From: Tanytarsus gracilentus
Lineage: Eukaryota > Arthropoda > Insecta > Diptera > Chironomidae
Assembly: GCA_038502055.1 (NCBI GenBank)
Contig: JAXRKN010000032.1
Span: 1,302,001-1,366,000 of the forward strand
Direction of reading: 5' to 3'
DNA length: 64,000 nucleotides
Part shown: piece by piece, positions 10,317-21,639 of the stretch
Position numbering within the stretch: position 1 is the first letter of the stretch
Layout of the letters: each line of letters begins with the position of its first letter
Position numbers and translations under genes: made by a program
The notes under the pieces: generated by a model
Told to the model about the DNA's origin: nothing
The model's input: the letters and a program-made list of their open reading frames with translations, nothing else
Databases searched by the model: none

Positions 10317-13300
10317 ATGATGCGGTGGCAGGTATTTAGTTATTTTAACTTTAGTTGAATTTTTAATAGTTTAAAAAAAATTTGATGGCAGGTGATTAGA
10401 ACTTTCACGCGGTATTGGTGGGTGCTGGTTGTGTTACTTATTTTCCTAGTCATTAGACAAATTTTTAAAGGAGATTCCATTGACTATAAAAGTTTTAAGG
10501 GATCACTCAGGTAAATCTTGTGAAAGTTTTAGAAAACAATTTTAAACCGTTTTATTAATATCTTAGCTCAAATTTAAAATGCGAATCACTTAATAAATCG
10601 CATGCAACAATTGACACTTTAAGTGTTTATACGAAGCTAAATTTTGAACCTCCTCCCTCGAGGTCGTTTTGGAATGATCAGTATGAAAAAAGATCTCAAA
10701 AAAGAGCCAACGAATCAGACTCAAACCCCTTAAAAGTTTTCATTTTACCACATTCACATAATGATCCAGGATGGCTAAGAACATTCGTCAACTATTTTGA
10801 CTCGGATACGAAAAAAATTCTCGATCTGATTGTGGAAAAGTTAACGCTATATAATGAGATGACATTTGTGTGGACAGAAATTAGTTTTCTCGATATGTGG
10901 TGGAAACAGGCGTCAGATGCACAGCGTGAAGGTTTCAAAAAGCTCGTCAGTGACGGTCGACTTGATATTATGACAGGTTTGATTTTATTTTTCAATATAT
11001 TTCTATTATTAAATTTTATTATTTGTGACACAGGTGGATGGGTAATGACGGACGAAGCTAATTCACATTATCATGCGATGCTCGATCAACTTATTGAAGG
11101 TCATCAATGGGTTAAGAAGAATTTAAATTACATTCCAAAATCGGCATGGAGTATTGATCCTTTCGGACAAGGTTCCATTGTCCCTCATTTACTCGCTTCC
11201 AGTGGTTTGAGTGGTGCAATTATACAAAGAATTCATTACAGTTGGAAAGAGGTTAGAAAATTATTTCAACTTTTTGAAATTTAAAAATTTCCTTTTAGTA
11301 TTTTGCGTGGAATCAATCTGGAGACTTTTACTGGAAACCGCTTTGGAATAACAAGCACAGTTCACAATATACAATTCTTACACACAACATGCCATTCGAT
11401 ATTTATACAACAAAATATAGCTGCGGTCCACATCCAGAAAAGTGTCTTCAATTTGAATTTGAGAGTCGAGCTGAAGACATTACAGATGAGAATGTTGAAA
11501 AATTTGCGGACATTTTATTTAAACAATATCAAGACACAGCCTCACTTTTTTCTCATAATGTAGCTTTCGTACTGGTCGGTGGTGATTTTACTTATAATGT
11601 TGACATTGAGTTTGAACAGCAATATGTTGATTACAAAAAATTAATCGACTTTGTTAACTCGCACGGTGAAAGGTACAAAAATGCAAATTTAAAGTTCGGA
11701 ACACCAACTGAATATTTTGAAGAAATTTCGAAAAGAACAAATGACCAATTTCCAACTTTGAAAGGAGATTTCTTTCCATATGCGGACATCTTCTCAACAG
11801 GCAAACCCTCATATTGGAGCGGTTACTTCACCACAAGACCTTATCATAAAATGATGAGTCGAAATCTCGAGCATAATTTGAGAAATGCTGAAATACTATA
11901 TACGATCGCTTATAATACCGAGAGACATCTGCAGTTGAATTTTAGAGAAGCAAGAAAATTGGAAAAAGATTATGAACTGATTGTTGAGGTAAAACATTAA
12001 TAAATATTTAATTTACTTTAAATTTTTAAACGATTTTTAGGCTCGAAGGAATTTGGGGTTATTTCAACATCACGATGCCATCACAGGCACTAGCAAAAAG
12101 CACGTAACTGAAGATTATTTGGCGAGACTTCTCTTTTCAATTAAAGCCACGATGAAAATTCAGCAGAACCTCATTGAGAGTATTCTTCAAATTAATGAAA
12201 AAAATAGAATTAAAAACTTTTTGGTGAATGAACTCGAGCACGAATCCATTCATAAGAGTCCGAAAAAGAAAATCATTGACGTGAAAAAAGAGGAAAAAGT
12301 TGAAATTTTCATTTTCAACTCTTTAGCTCAAGATAGAGTTGAAGCAATTTCTTTGCACGTTTCTTCTGCCAACGTTAAAGTTACGAACTCAAAAGGATAC
12401 GAGATGAGTTTTCAAGTAAATCAAGTTCTTGGAGAAAACTTTTTTGAACTTATTTTTATTCCAAAACTTTCTGCATTATCAATAAACTCGTTTGTGTTGA
12501 GCTTTAATGAAGACATAACAGGAAAAATGGGACAAATAAGTTCAAGTTTCTCACTTGAAAATGAGCGAATGGTTTTAACCTTCAATGAGACAAGCGGTTA
12601 CTTAAGTTCAATTTTTGATAAGCTATCGACGAAAGGTTCAATTGTAAAAATTAATTTTGGTGCTTATAAATCAACTATGAGAGACTCGGGCGCTTATTTA
12701 ATGAAGTTTTCAAATGAAATTTCAAATTTTATGGCTGATCTTAAATCGGAAGTTGTTGTGACAAAAGGGCCAATTGCAGAGGACGTAACAATTATTCGTG
12801 ATAACTTTTTAACCCACAAAGTTCGCATTTTTAACTCTAAAACTCATCTTGACGATGCAATTTCGATAGTGAATGATATTGATTTTGGACCATCGAATAA
12901 AAATAGCGATGTTGAGATGTTCATGAAAATTAAAACTTCAATTAAAAATGGGCTAGAACCAGAATTTTACACAGATCAAAATGGATTTCATTGGCAGCAA
13001 AGAAAAAAAGTGCCAACGCTTGGCATCGAGGCGAATTATTTTCCCATCACGACATGTGCATTTATGCAAGATAACACAGCAAGATTGTCTCTAATGACCA
13101 CTCATGCACAAGGAGCTGCAAGCATTAATCAAGGAGAACTTGAAGTAATGCTTGACCGAAGAACTTCAACAGATGATGGACGTGGAATGGGTGAAGGTGT
13201 TTATGATAGTATTAAAATGCAGCATTGTTTTTATCTTACATTAGAGTACTTTAATGAAGACTATCAGCAAAATGATGAGTATCAAATGCCAAGTTTATTA

Positions 13301-13714
13301 GTTCAACACATGACCAATGCTTTAAATTATCCAGCAAATATTTTCATTACCGACAAACTAAGTGCCAAAAATCATAATGAAATTGAACTTTTAAGGTATA
13401 AAATTCCATGTGACCATCATCTTGTTAATTTTCGAACTTTAACCGATGATGAACTTGATTGGCTTCCATCTCAATCAGCTTTGCTAATCATTCATAAATT
13501 TGGACACGCTTGTGAATTAAAGAATGAATTTTTGTCAGAAAACATTTGTGGCTCATCAAGTCAACTCGAAAGTATTCAATTAATAAACGGTATTAAAGTT
13601 ATCGCAGCCGAAAAAACATCTTTGACAGCCCTAAAGAAAAATTATCGTGTTGAATATTTTAATGAGCCACTTGACGCCATGGAAATTAGAACTTATAATA
13701 TTACTTTTGGATAA
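10317..13714 (+). CDS. Golgi alpha-mannosidase II (GH38), copy 2
   Basis: Same role and six-exon structure as copy 1. Exons: 10317-10331, 10392-10510, 10567-10976, 11034-11251, 11299-11988, 12041-13714; 1041 residues, with every join in frame. The signal anchor, HSHNDPGW, WSIDPFG, GGDF and QHHDAITGT motifs are all kept. It lacks the eight codons for RKVPGAWV found in copy 1, an in-frame 24-nt loss shared with copy 3. Near 11770-11840 it reads YADIFSTGKPSYWSGYF where copy 1 reads YSDIFSSGTPAWWTGYF. The 5' exons match copy 3, but the last 1.1 kb of coding sequence matches copy 1, so the gene looks mosaic. A mobile element begins 27 bases after the stop, just past AATAAA, so 3' end formation may differ from copy 1. 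Coding potential is good; expression cannot be judged here. Confidence 0.92.
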
Positions 13715-13740
13715 AAAGTGAAAATAAACTTAATTAAAAA

Positions 13741-15720
13741 ACAAGTGAGGGATTAACGGTGCGCCGCGTTCTCAGTTTCACTGTTCTCTTTGCAAAAAGC
13801 TCCGCAGAACTCCGCCTTTTCCGTATGGCTACGCATTTGAATTATTTTAGTTAATACAGTTCGCTTTTGTTCCACTAGTAAAATTAATTAAATATTTTTC
13901 TACTAACTCTTTGAACGAATATATACATTCTCTATTCAAATCAACTCAAAAATGTAATTTTTATGAAAAACCATCCGAATGCGCTTATTTCCCCCTGGTG
14001 TAGTTAATTAAGTTTTCTCCATCAACTCTCTGACTAAATCCATGCTTCCTCTATTCAAATCAAGTCAAAAATGAAATTTTTATAAAAAACCATCCGAATG
14101 CACTTATTTCCCCCTGATTAAGTTAATTAAGTTTTCTCTATCGACTCTCTGACTAAATCCATGCTTCCTCTATTCAAATCAAGACAAAAATGAATTTTTT
14201 ATGAAAAACCATCCAAATGCGCTTATTTCCCCCTGGTGAAGTTAATTAAGTTTTCTTTATCAACTCTCTGACTAAATCCATGCTTCCTCTATTCAAATCT
14301 ACTCAAAAATGTAATTTTTATGAAAAACCATCCGAATGCGCTTATTTCCCCCTGGTGTAGTTAATTAAGTTTTCTCCATCAACTCTCTGACTAAATCCAC
14401 GCTTCCTCTATTCAAATCACGTCAAAAATGTAATTTTTATGAAAAACCATCCGAATGCGCTTATTTCCCCCTGGTGAAGTTAATTAAGTTTTCTTTATCA
14501 ACTCTCTGACTAAATCCATGCTTCCTCTATTCAAATCTACTCAAAAATGTAATTTTTATGAAAAACCATCCAAATGCGCTTATTTCCCCCTGGTTAAGTT
14601 AATTAAGTTTTCTCTTTCAACTCTCTGATTAAATCCATGCTTCTTCTATTCAAATCACGTCAAATATGTAATTTTTATGAAAAACCATCCGAATGCGCTT
14701 ATTTCCCCCTGGTGAAGTTAATTAAGTTTTCTCTTTCAACTCTCTGATTAAATCCATGCTTCTTCTATTCAAATCACGTCAAATATGTAATTTTTATGAA
14801 AAACCATCCGAATGCGCTTATTTCCCCCTGGTGAAGTTAATTAAGTTTTCTCTTTCAACTCTCTGATTAAATCCATGCTTCCTCTATTCAAATCAATTCA
14901 AAAATGAAATTTTTATAAAAAACCATTCAAATGCACTTATTTCCCCCTGGTGAAGTTAATTAAGTTTTCTCTATCCACTCTCTGACCGAATCCATGCTTC
15001 CTCTATTCAAAACAACTCAAAAATGTAATTTTATGAAGAACCATCCGAATGCGCTTATTTCCCCCTGGTGAAGTTAATTAAGTTTTCTCTATCCACTCTC
15101 TGACTGCATCCATGTTTTCTCTATTCAAATCTACCCAAAAGTGTAATTTTTATGAAAAAACCATCTAAATGCGCTTATCATCCCCCTGGTGAAGTTAATT
15201 AACTTTTCTTATCCTCGAAATATCATTGACTCATATAAAAATGCACTCTCAAAAAATTTCTCATTTTTTCTCCCTTTAAAATTTCTTACGCTCACCACGT
15301 GTTTATCTCACCACGTGTTTCTCTCTCCCATATAAACTTATTTATTTAATTTAACTAACTTTAATGCGTCTGCGAGAATTTTCTAGTAACACAAAAGTTA
15401 AGTCAAGAGTAGCAGAATCAAATAAAAAAAATTCGAAGGCAATCCGTTGATCCGTGTGGCCTGTAGGCCTGCGACAAAAAACGTCACCCGGATCCGAGAT
15501 CCGAGATCCGAGATCCCTGATCCGAGAAAGTAACAGCTCTCTTTTAACGATCCTGCCCTACCTGGCCAATGGATCGTCCAAGCATGTATCATACATAGAT
15601 CAGAAATTCGATGGACTTGCATGTGGCAAAAGTTCTAAATCGAAATAAGGCTTTTTGAGGGCAGCAGGTGACAAAGAGAGTTTTCTCTCCAGATCGAAAA
15701 CAATATATGGCGTAGCCATA
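13741..15720 (-). mobile_element. Non-autonomous Helitron2/Helentron-like element, long type
   Basis: 1980 bp inserted downstream of mannosidase copy 2. The empty site after copy 3 (TTAATTAAAAA^ATATTAAG, 20381-20398) fixes both ends. On the minus strand it runs from TATGGCTACGCCATATATT to ...CACTTGT, lies between two Ts and has no target duplication. These ends resemble TATAGCTCCGCTATATATT and CTTGT of the 8230 element. An 11-bp subterminal inverted repeat is at 13824-13834 (TATGGCTACGC) and 15710-15720 (GCGTAGCCATA). A hairpin near the minus-strand 3' end (about 13754-13769) sits about 14 nt from the terminus. Most of the body is a 119-bp minisatellite. No transposase. Confidence 0.83.
13880..15215. 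repeat. 119-bp minisatellite inside the long Helentron-like element
   Basis: About ten full units and a degenerate unit at each end. AGTTAATTAAG recurs at 14002, 14121 and 14240, giving a period of 119. Each unit also contains CTTATTTCCCCCTGG and AAAAACCATCCGAATGCG. Units differ by a few percent. There is no spacer/repeat alternation, so it is not CRISPR-like. Confidence 0.92.
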
Positions 15721-15904
15721 ATATTAAGTAAATTTTCTAAATTAGTATTTTAATATTTTTACTTAATTTAGTTAACTTTTAATTTTTCTAAATGATCCTC
15801 TAACACTAAAGATCATCTAAAAAAATATCAAACTGATTCGTTTTATTTTTAAACTGAAATCCCTAGTGAGCGGTTGTGCCGCTTGAACAAAAAATATTTA
15901 ATTA

Positions 15905-16872
15905 TTAGGCCTGCCATCTGCTACTAATTTGCCGGGACAGTCCCGAATTTTCATGAATTGTCCCGGATTTAGCTTAATTTGTCCCGGATTTTTGCAATTG
16001 AAATATAATAGAACAAATTTGCACTAATTTTTGAGTCTGCGACTTTCGCATTGCACTTAAAGTTGCACATTTATGTGCTGGAATTTTGTGCACATAAAGT
16101 TGCAACTTTATTTATGCTATATTATAAATCAAAAAATTATAAATTTATTTGAAATCATCCCTGAAAATAATTCGAAATATATTTTCGATCAAAACAAAAA
16201 AACACAAAATAAATTTATGTAATTATAATTACGAAACAAAAAATAATGCACCGGCAATACCAGACCTCAGCCATCTCACAGTTCCATTAACCATAACGAG
16301 CTCGATGCTATAACTGTGCGAAAATTTCTCAAGCGCATGGCATTGGTTCGACGTCAAAATTTGCTTCCAGAGATGGAAAATTAAATGATTACAGTGGAGT
16401 GGGAGGCACCCGCTTAAAAAAATTTCCCAAAACTGAATTATAAAAAAAAGTAATTAAAAGTAAAATTTCTTAAAATTGAAATAAAATTAATTTTCCTTAA
16501 TTACATAAATTTATTTTGATCGAAAATATATTTCGAATTATTTTCAGGGATGATTTCAAATAAATTTATATTTTTTTGATTTATAAAAAAGCATAAATAA
16601 AGTTTCAACTTAATATGCAACTTAATGTGCACATAATTGTGCTGTCTCAAAGTTGCAACTTTATGTGCACAAAATTCCAGCACATAAATGTGCAACCTTA
16701 TGTGCACATAAATGTGCAACTTTAAGTGCAATGCGAAAGTCCCGCAACCTAATTTTTTTTAAAAATAAGGTCATTAATTTCAAAAGTATGAAAAATTTTG
16801 GAGCAAAGCATAATTTTTTTGTTTAAAATTTTTGTGTCCCGGATTTTTTCGAAAATCTTGTGGCAGCCCTAA
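15905..16872 (+). mobile_element. hAT-like MITE interrupted by a foldback element (unit 3 copy)
   Basis: Duplicate of the 9253-10220 element at an exact offset of 6652 bases. I saw no difference between the two across the flanks or the element, so it was copied with the gene and is not a second insertion. Confidence 0.85.
16041..16741. mobile_element. Nested foldback element (unit 3 copy)
   Basis: Exact-offset duplicate of 9389-10089: same GACTTTCGCATTGCAC termini, arms and core. Confidence 0.82.
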
Positions 16873-16968
16873 TTTAATAGTGCCCGAACAAGTTAAAACA
16901 AGTTTTTTCAATCCGTCACCATCGCTCGTTGAAGTACGTGGTGTGACATTTAGATAGATTTAAATAAA

Positions 16969-19900
16969 ATGATGCGGTGGCAGGTATTTAGTTATTTTAA
17001 CTTTAGTTGAATTTTTAATAGTTTAAAAAAAATTTGATGGCAGGTGATTAGAACTTTCACGCGGTATTGGTGGGTGCTGGTTGTGTTACTTATTTTCCTA
17101 GTCATTAGACAAATTTTTAAAGGAGATTCCATTGACTATAAAAGTTTTAAGGGATCACTCAGGTAAATCTTGTGAAAGTTTTAGAAAACAATTTTAAACC
17201 GTTTTATTAATATCTTAGCTCAAATTTAAAATGCGAATCACTTAATAAATCGCATGCAACAATTGACACTTTAAGTGTTTATACGAAGCTAAATTTTGAA
17301 CCTCCTCCCTCGAGGTCGTTTTGGAATGATCAGTATGAAAAAAGATCTCAAAAAAGAGCCAACGAATCAGACTCAAACCCCTTAAAAGTTTTCATTTTAC
17401 CACATTCACATAATGATCCAGGATGGCTAAGAACATTTTCAACTATTTTGACTCGGATACGAAAAAAATTCTCGATCTGATTGTGGAAAAGTTAACGCTA
17501 TATAATGAGATGACATTTGTGTGGACAGAAATTAGTTTTCTCGATATGTGGTGGAAACAGGCGTCAGATGCACAGCGTGAAGGTTTCAAAAAGCTCGTCA
17601 GTGACGGTCGACTTGATATTATGACAGGTTTGATTTTATTTTTCAATATATTTCTATTATTAAATTTTATTATTTGTGACACAGGTGGATGGGTAATGAC
17701 GGACGAAGCTAATTCACATTATCATGCGATGCTCGATCAACTTATTGAAGGTCATCAATGGGTTAAGAAGAATTTAAATTACATTCCAAAATCGGCATGG
17801 AGTATTGATCCTTTCGGACAAGGTTCCATTGTCCCTCATTTACTCGCTTCCAGTGGTTTGAGTGGTGCAATTATACAAAGAATTCATTACAGTTGGAAAG
17901 AGGTTAGAAAATTATTTCAACTTTTTGAAATTTAAAAATTTCCTTTTAGTATTTTGCGTGGAATCAATCTGGAGACTTTTACTGGAAACCGCTTTGGAAT
18001 AACAAGCACAGTTCACAATATACAATTCTTACACACAACATGCCATTCGATATTTATACAACAAAATATAGCTGCGGTCCACATCCAGAAAAGTGTCTTC
18101 AATTTGAATTTGAGAGTCGAGCTGAAGACATTACAGATGAGAATGTTGAAAAATTTGCGGACATTTTATTTAAACAATATCAAGACACAGCCTCACTTTT
18201 TTCTCATAATGTCGCTCTCGTTCTTGTCGGTGGTGATTTTACTTATAATGTTGACATTGAGTTTGAACAGCAATATGTTGATTACAAAAAATTAATCGAC
18301 TTTGTTAACTCGCACGGTGAAAGGTACAAAAATGCAAATTTAAAGTTCGGAACACCAACTGAATATTTTGAAGAAATTTCGAAAAGAACAAATGACCAAT
18401 TTCCAACTTTGAAAGGAGATTTCTTTCCATATGCGGACATCTTCTCAACAGGCAAACCCTCATATTGGAGCGGTTACTTCACCACAAGACCTTATCATAA
18501 AATGATGAGTCGAAATCTCGAGCATAATTTGAGAAATGCTGAAATACTATATACGATCGCTTATAATACCGAGAGACATCTGCAGTTGAATTTTAGAGAA
18601 GCAAGAAAATTGGAAAAAGATTATGAACTGATTGTTGAGGTAAAACATTAATAAATATTTAATTTACTTTAAATTTTTAAACGATTTTTAGGCTCGAAGG
18701 AATTTGGGGTTATTTCAACATCACGATGCCATCACAGGCACTAGCAAAAAGCACGTAACTGAAGATTATTTGGCGAGACTTCTCTTTTCAATTAAAGCCA
18801 CGATGAAAATTCAGCAGAACCTCATTGAGAGTATTCTTCAAATTAATGAAAAAAATAGAATTAAAAACTTTTTGGTGAGTGAACTCGAGCACGAATCCAT
18901 TCATAAGAGTCCGAAAAAGAAAATCATTGACGTGAAAAAAGAGGAAAAAGTTGAAATTTTCATTTTCAACTCTTTAGCTCAAGATAGAGTTGAAGCAATT
19001 TCTTTGCACGTTTCTTCTGCCAACGTTAAAGTTACGAACTCAAAAGGATACGAGATGACTTTTCAAGTAAATCAAGTTCTTGGAGAAAACTTTTTTGAAC
19101 TTATTTTTATTCCAAAACTTTCTGCATTATCAATAAACTCGTTTGTGTTGAGCTTTAATGAAGACATAACAGGAAAAATGGGACAAATAAGTTCAAGTTT
19201 CTCACTTGAAAATGAGCGAATGGTTTTAACCTTCAATGAGACAAGCGGTTACTTAAGTTCAATTTTTGATAAGCTATCGACGAAAGGTTCAATTGTAAAA
19301 ATTAATTTTGGTGCTTATAAATCAACTATGAGAGACTCGGGCGCTTATTTAATGAAGTTTTCAAATGAAATTTCAAATTTTATGGCTGATCTTAAATCGG
19401 AAGTTGTTGTGACAAAAGGGCCAATTGCAGAGGACGTAACAATTATTCGTGATAACTTTTTAACCCACAAAGTTCGCATTTTTAACTCTAAAACTCATCT
19501 TGACGATGCAATTTCGATAGTGAATGATATTGATTTTGGACCATCGAATAAAAATAGCGATGTTGAGATGTTCATGAAAATTAAAACTTCAATTAAAAAT
19601 GGGCTAGAACCAGAATTTTACACAGATCAAAATGGATTTCATTGGCAGCATAGAAAAAAAGTTCCCACGCTTGGCATCGAGGCGAATTATTTTCCCATCA
19701 CGACATGTGCATTTATGCAAGATAACACAACAAGATTGTCTCTAATGACCACTCATGCACAAGGAGCTGCAAGCATTAATCAAGGAGAACTTGAAGTAAT
19801 GCTTGACCGAAGAACTTCAACAGATGATGGACGTGGAATGGGTGAAGGTGTTTACGATAGTATTAAAATGCAGCATTGTTTTTATCTTACATTAGAGTAC

Positions 19901-20365
19901 TTTAATGAAGACTATCAGCAAAATGACGAGTATCAAATGCCAAGTTTATTAGTTCAACACATGACCAATGCTTTAAATTATCCAGCAAATATTTTCATTA
20001 CCGACAAACTAAGTGCCAAAAATCATAATGAAATTGAACTTTTAAGGTATAAAATTCCATGTGACCATCACCTTGTTAATTTTCGAACTTTAACCGATGA
20101 TGAACTTGATTGGCTTCCATCTCAATCAGCTTTGCTAATCATTCATAAATTTGGACACGCTTGTGAATTAAAGAATGAATTTTTGTCAGAAAACATTTGT
20201 GGCTCATCAAGTCAACTCGAAAGTATTCAATTAATAAACGGTATTAAAGTTATCGCAGCCGAAAAAACATCTTTGACAGCCCTAAAGAAAAATTATCGTG
20301 TTGAATATTTTAATGAGCCACTTGACGCCATGGAAATTAGAACTTATAATATTACTTTTGGATAA
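16969..20365 (+). pseudogene. Golgi alpha-mannosidase II (GH38), copy 3, frameshifted
   Basis: Same structure as the other copies: exons 16969-16983, 17044-17162, 17219-17627, 17685-17902, 17950-18639, 18692-20365. In exon 3, AACATTCGTCAAC of copies 1 and 2 is AACATTTTCAAC here (about 17432-17443), one base shorter. The frame shifts after Phe118, and a stop at 17478-17480 ends the product near 131 residues, just after the HSHNDPGW motif. Everything downstream is open and intact, with only a few substitutions (for example Asn to Ser in NFLVSELE, Gln to His in WQHRKK), so the lesion is recent, polymorphic or an assembly error. An ATG at 17423 is in frame with the rest, but a product starting there would lack the signal anchor and zinc ligands His109/Asp111. 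Like copy 2 it lacks RKVPGAWV. Confidence 0.8.
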
Positions 20366-21006
20366 AAAGTGAAAATAAACTTAATTAAAAAATATTAAGT
20401 AAATTTTCTAAATTAGTATTTTAATATTTTTACTTAATTTAGTTAACTTTTAATTTTTCTAAATGATCCTCTAACACTAAAGATCGCGATCGTCTAAAAA
20501 AATATCAAAATAATTAAATTAAGTAAAAATCGGTAAATAGAAAATATTCAATTAAATAAAAAATTAAAAATAATATTTCTAATAAAATATAAAGATTTTG
20601 TCAATTAAATAATTAGTTTTATTAATTTTTTTAAATTTTAAAAATATAAAAAATTTCCGTTACACAAAAATTTGAATTAAAAAATTTGCTCAGCACAATC
20701 ATCTTTTTGCTCACTTTTTAGCGTAACCCACACTAGTGTGGTAACGCTTATATGCTCGCATTTCCGTCTGTCGTCTGTCCGTCTGTTCCATCGAGATCTC
20801 AGCCCCTAGACCAGCTAGAGACTTCGGGTTTTCGCCAAATGGTAGCTCTTAGGGTCTATATTAGCCCATTTTAGGAATTTTTTGGGTCATGACCATAGGT
20901 CGTGCCACGGACGGCCATAATGTCCATTTTTCATACAAAATTGCACTTATATGGCTTCATGGGTATCGTTGAACTCGGGATTGGACTGCAGGAATTGGTT
21001 GCTAGT

Positions 21007-21227
21007 GGAACATAATGGAAAATGGAACATGATGGAAAATGGAACATGATGGAAAATGGAACATAATGGAAAATGGAACATAATGGAAAATGGAACATGA
21101 TGGAAAATGGAACATGATGGAAAATGGAACATAATGGAAAATGGAACATGATGGAAAATGGAACATAATGGAAAATGGAACATGATGGAAAATGGAACAT
21201 GATGGAAAATGGAACATAATGGAAAAT
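21007..21227. repeat. 17-bp tandem repeat, 13 copies
   Basis: Exactly 13 units of GGAACATRATGGAAAAT (221 bp), differing only at one A/G position. Because 17 is not a multiple of 3, all three minus-strand frames stay open across it, which creates three overlapping false open frames. Confidence 0.95.
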
Positions 21228-21339
21228 AACTTCTCTAAAATGATTTCTCTAAGCCTTCCCCAATTTTTCATATATAAGGCAAAAATTTTCTCTCTCAAGC
21301 TCATTTATATTTCAACCACGGAAGAGTCAACATCGTAAG

Positions 21340-21440
21340 GTAAGGCTTCCCCAAGGCTTCACCTAAAAGGCTTCCCCAAGGCTTCACCTAAAAGGCTTCC
21401 CCAAGACTTCTCCTAAAAGGCTTCCCCAAGGCTTCCCCAA
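21340..21440. repeat. Short tandem repeat AAGGCTTCCCC / AAGGCTTCACCTAA
   Basis: About three to four degenerate units between the 17-bp array and the right inverted repeat of the probable third Helentron-like element. Confidence 0.8.
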
Positions 21441-21639
21441 AATGACTTTCAATACCGATCTGTTACAGTGGGTTACGCGGCAACACCCACGTGTGGGTTT
21501 TGAAACATTTTTATTTTTATTTCCATCTCTCTCTCGCACAGTTTCTATTGATAAAAATTAACTCTTCAATATTTAGTAAAATAAATTAATATTTACGCTT
21601 TCCTTAATTATTTAAACCATCACACATTAAAGTTTAGCC

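Larger units (their letters stand above)
4377..20509 (+). repeat. Tandem triplication of a Golgi alpha-mannosidase II gene unit
   Basis: Three head-to-tail units carry the same six-exon gene. The junctions of units 1/2 (9180/9181) and 2/3 (15832/15833) are the same sequence: the unit's downstream end, ...AAATATCAAA, is fused to its upstream end, CTGATTCGTTT.... The unjoined versions are at 4377 (CTGATTTGTTT) and 20509 (...ATATCAAA). The unit 2 to unit 3 offset is 6652 bases, falling to 6651 after the frameshift in copy 3. Units 2 and 3 share a nested transposon pair upstream of the gene that unit 1 lacks, so they are the younger duplicate pair. Units 1 and 2 each carry a private insertion after the gene. 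Confidence 0.95.
20721..21498 (+). mobile_element. Probable third Helentron-like element
   Basis: A perfect 11-bp inverted pair, GCGTAACCCAC (20721-20731) and GTGGGTTACGC (21468-21478), brackets tandem repeats, and a hairpin ACCCAC-GT-GTGGGT follows at 21485-21498. The left end overlaps the 14-bp palindrome CCACACTAGTGTGG (20728-20741). The body at about 20920-20980 shares TTCATGGGTATCGTTGAACTCG-type sequence with the 8230 element. Exact ends are unknown because there is no empty site and CTTGT is not seen, so the span is a minimum. Confidence 0.6.

Noticed and set aside
13880..15215. Regular repeats resembling a CRISPR array or satellite centromere unit
   Set aside because: Contiguous 119-bp units without spacers, bounded by transposon ends; an internal minisatellite of an element.
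15454..15648. 64-residue open frame with GATCCGA repeats
   Set aside because: Inside the Helentron-like element; the frame is created by short GATCCGA repeats.
20931..21304. Three overlapping minus-strand open frames of 78-100 residues (repeating MFHFPSCSIFH-like)
   Set aside because: They are readings of the 17-bp tandem repeat in three frames; no protein signal.
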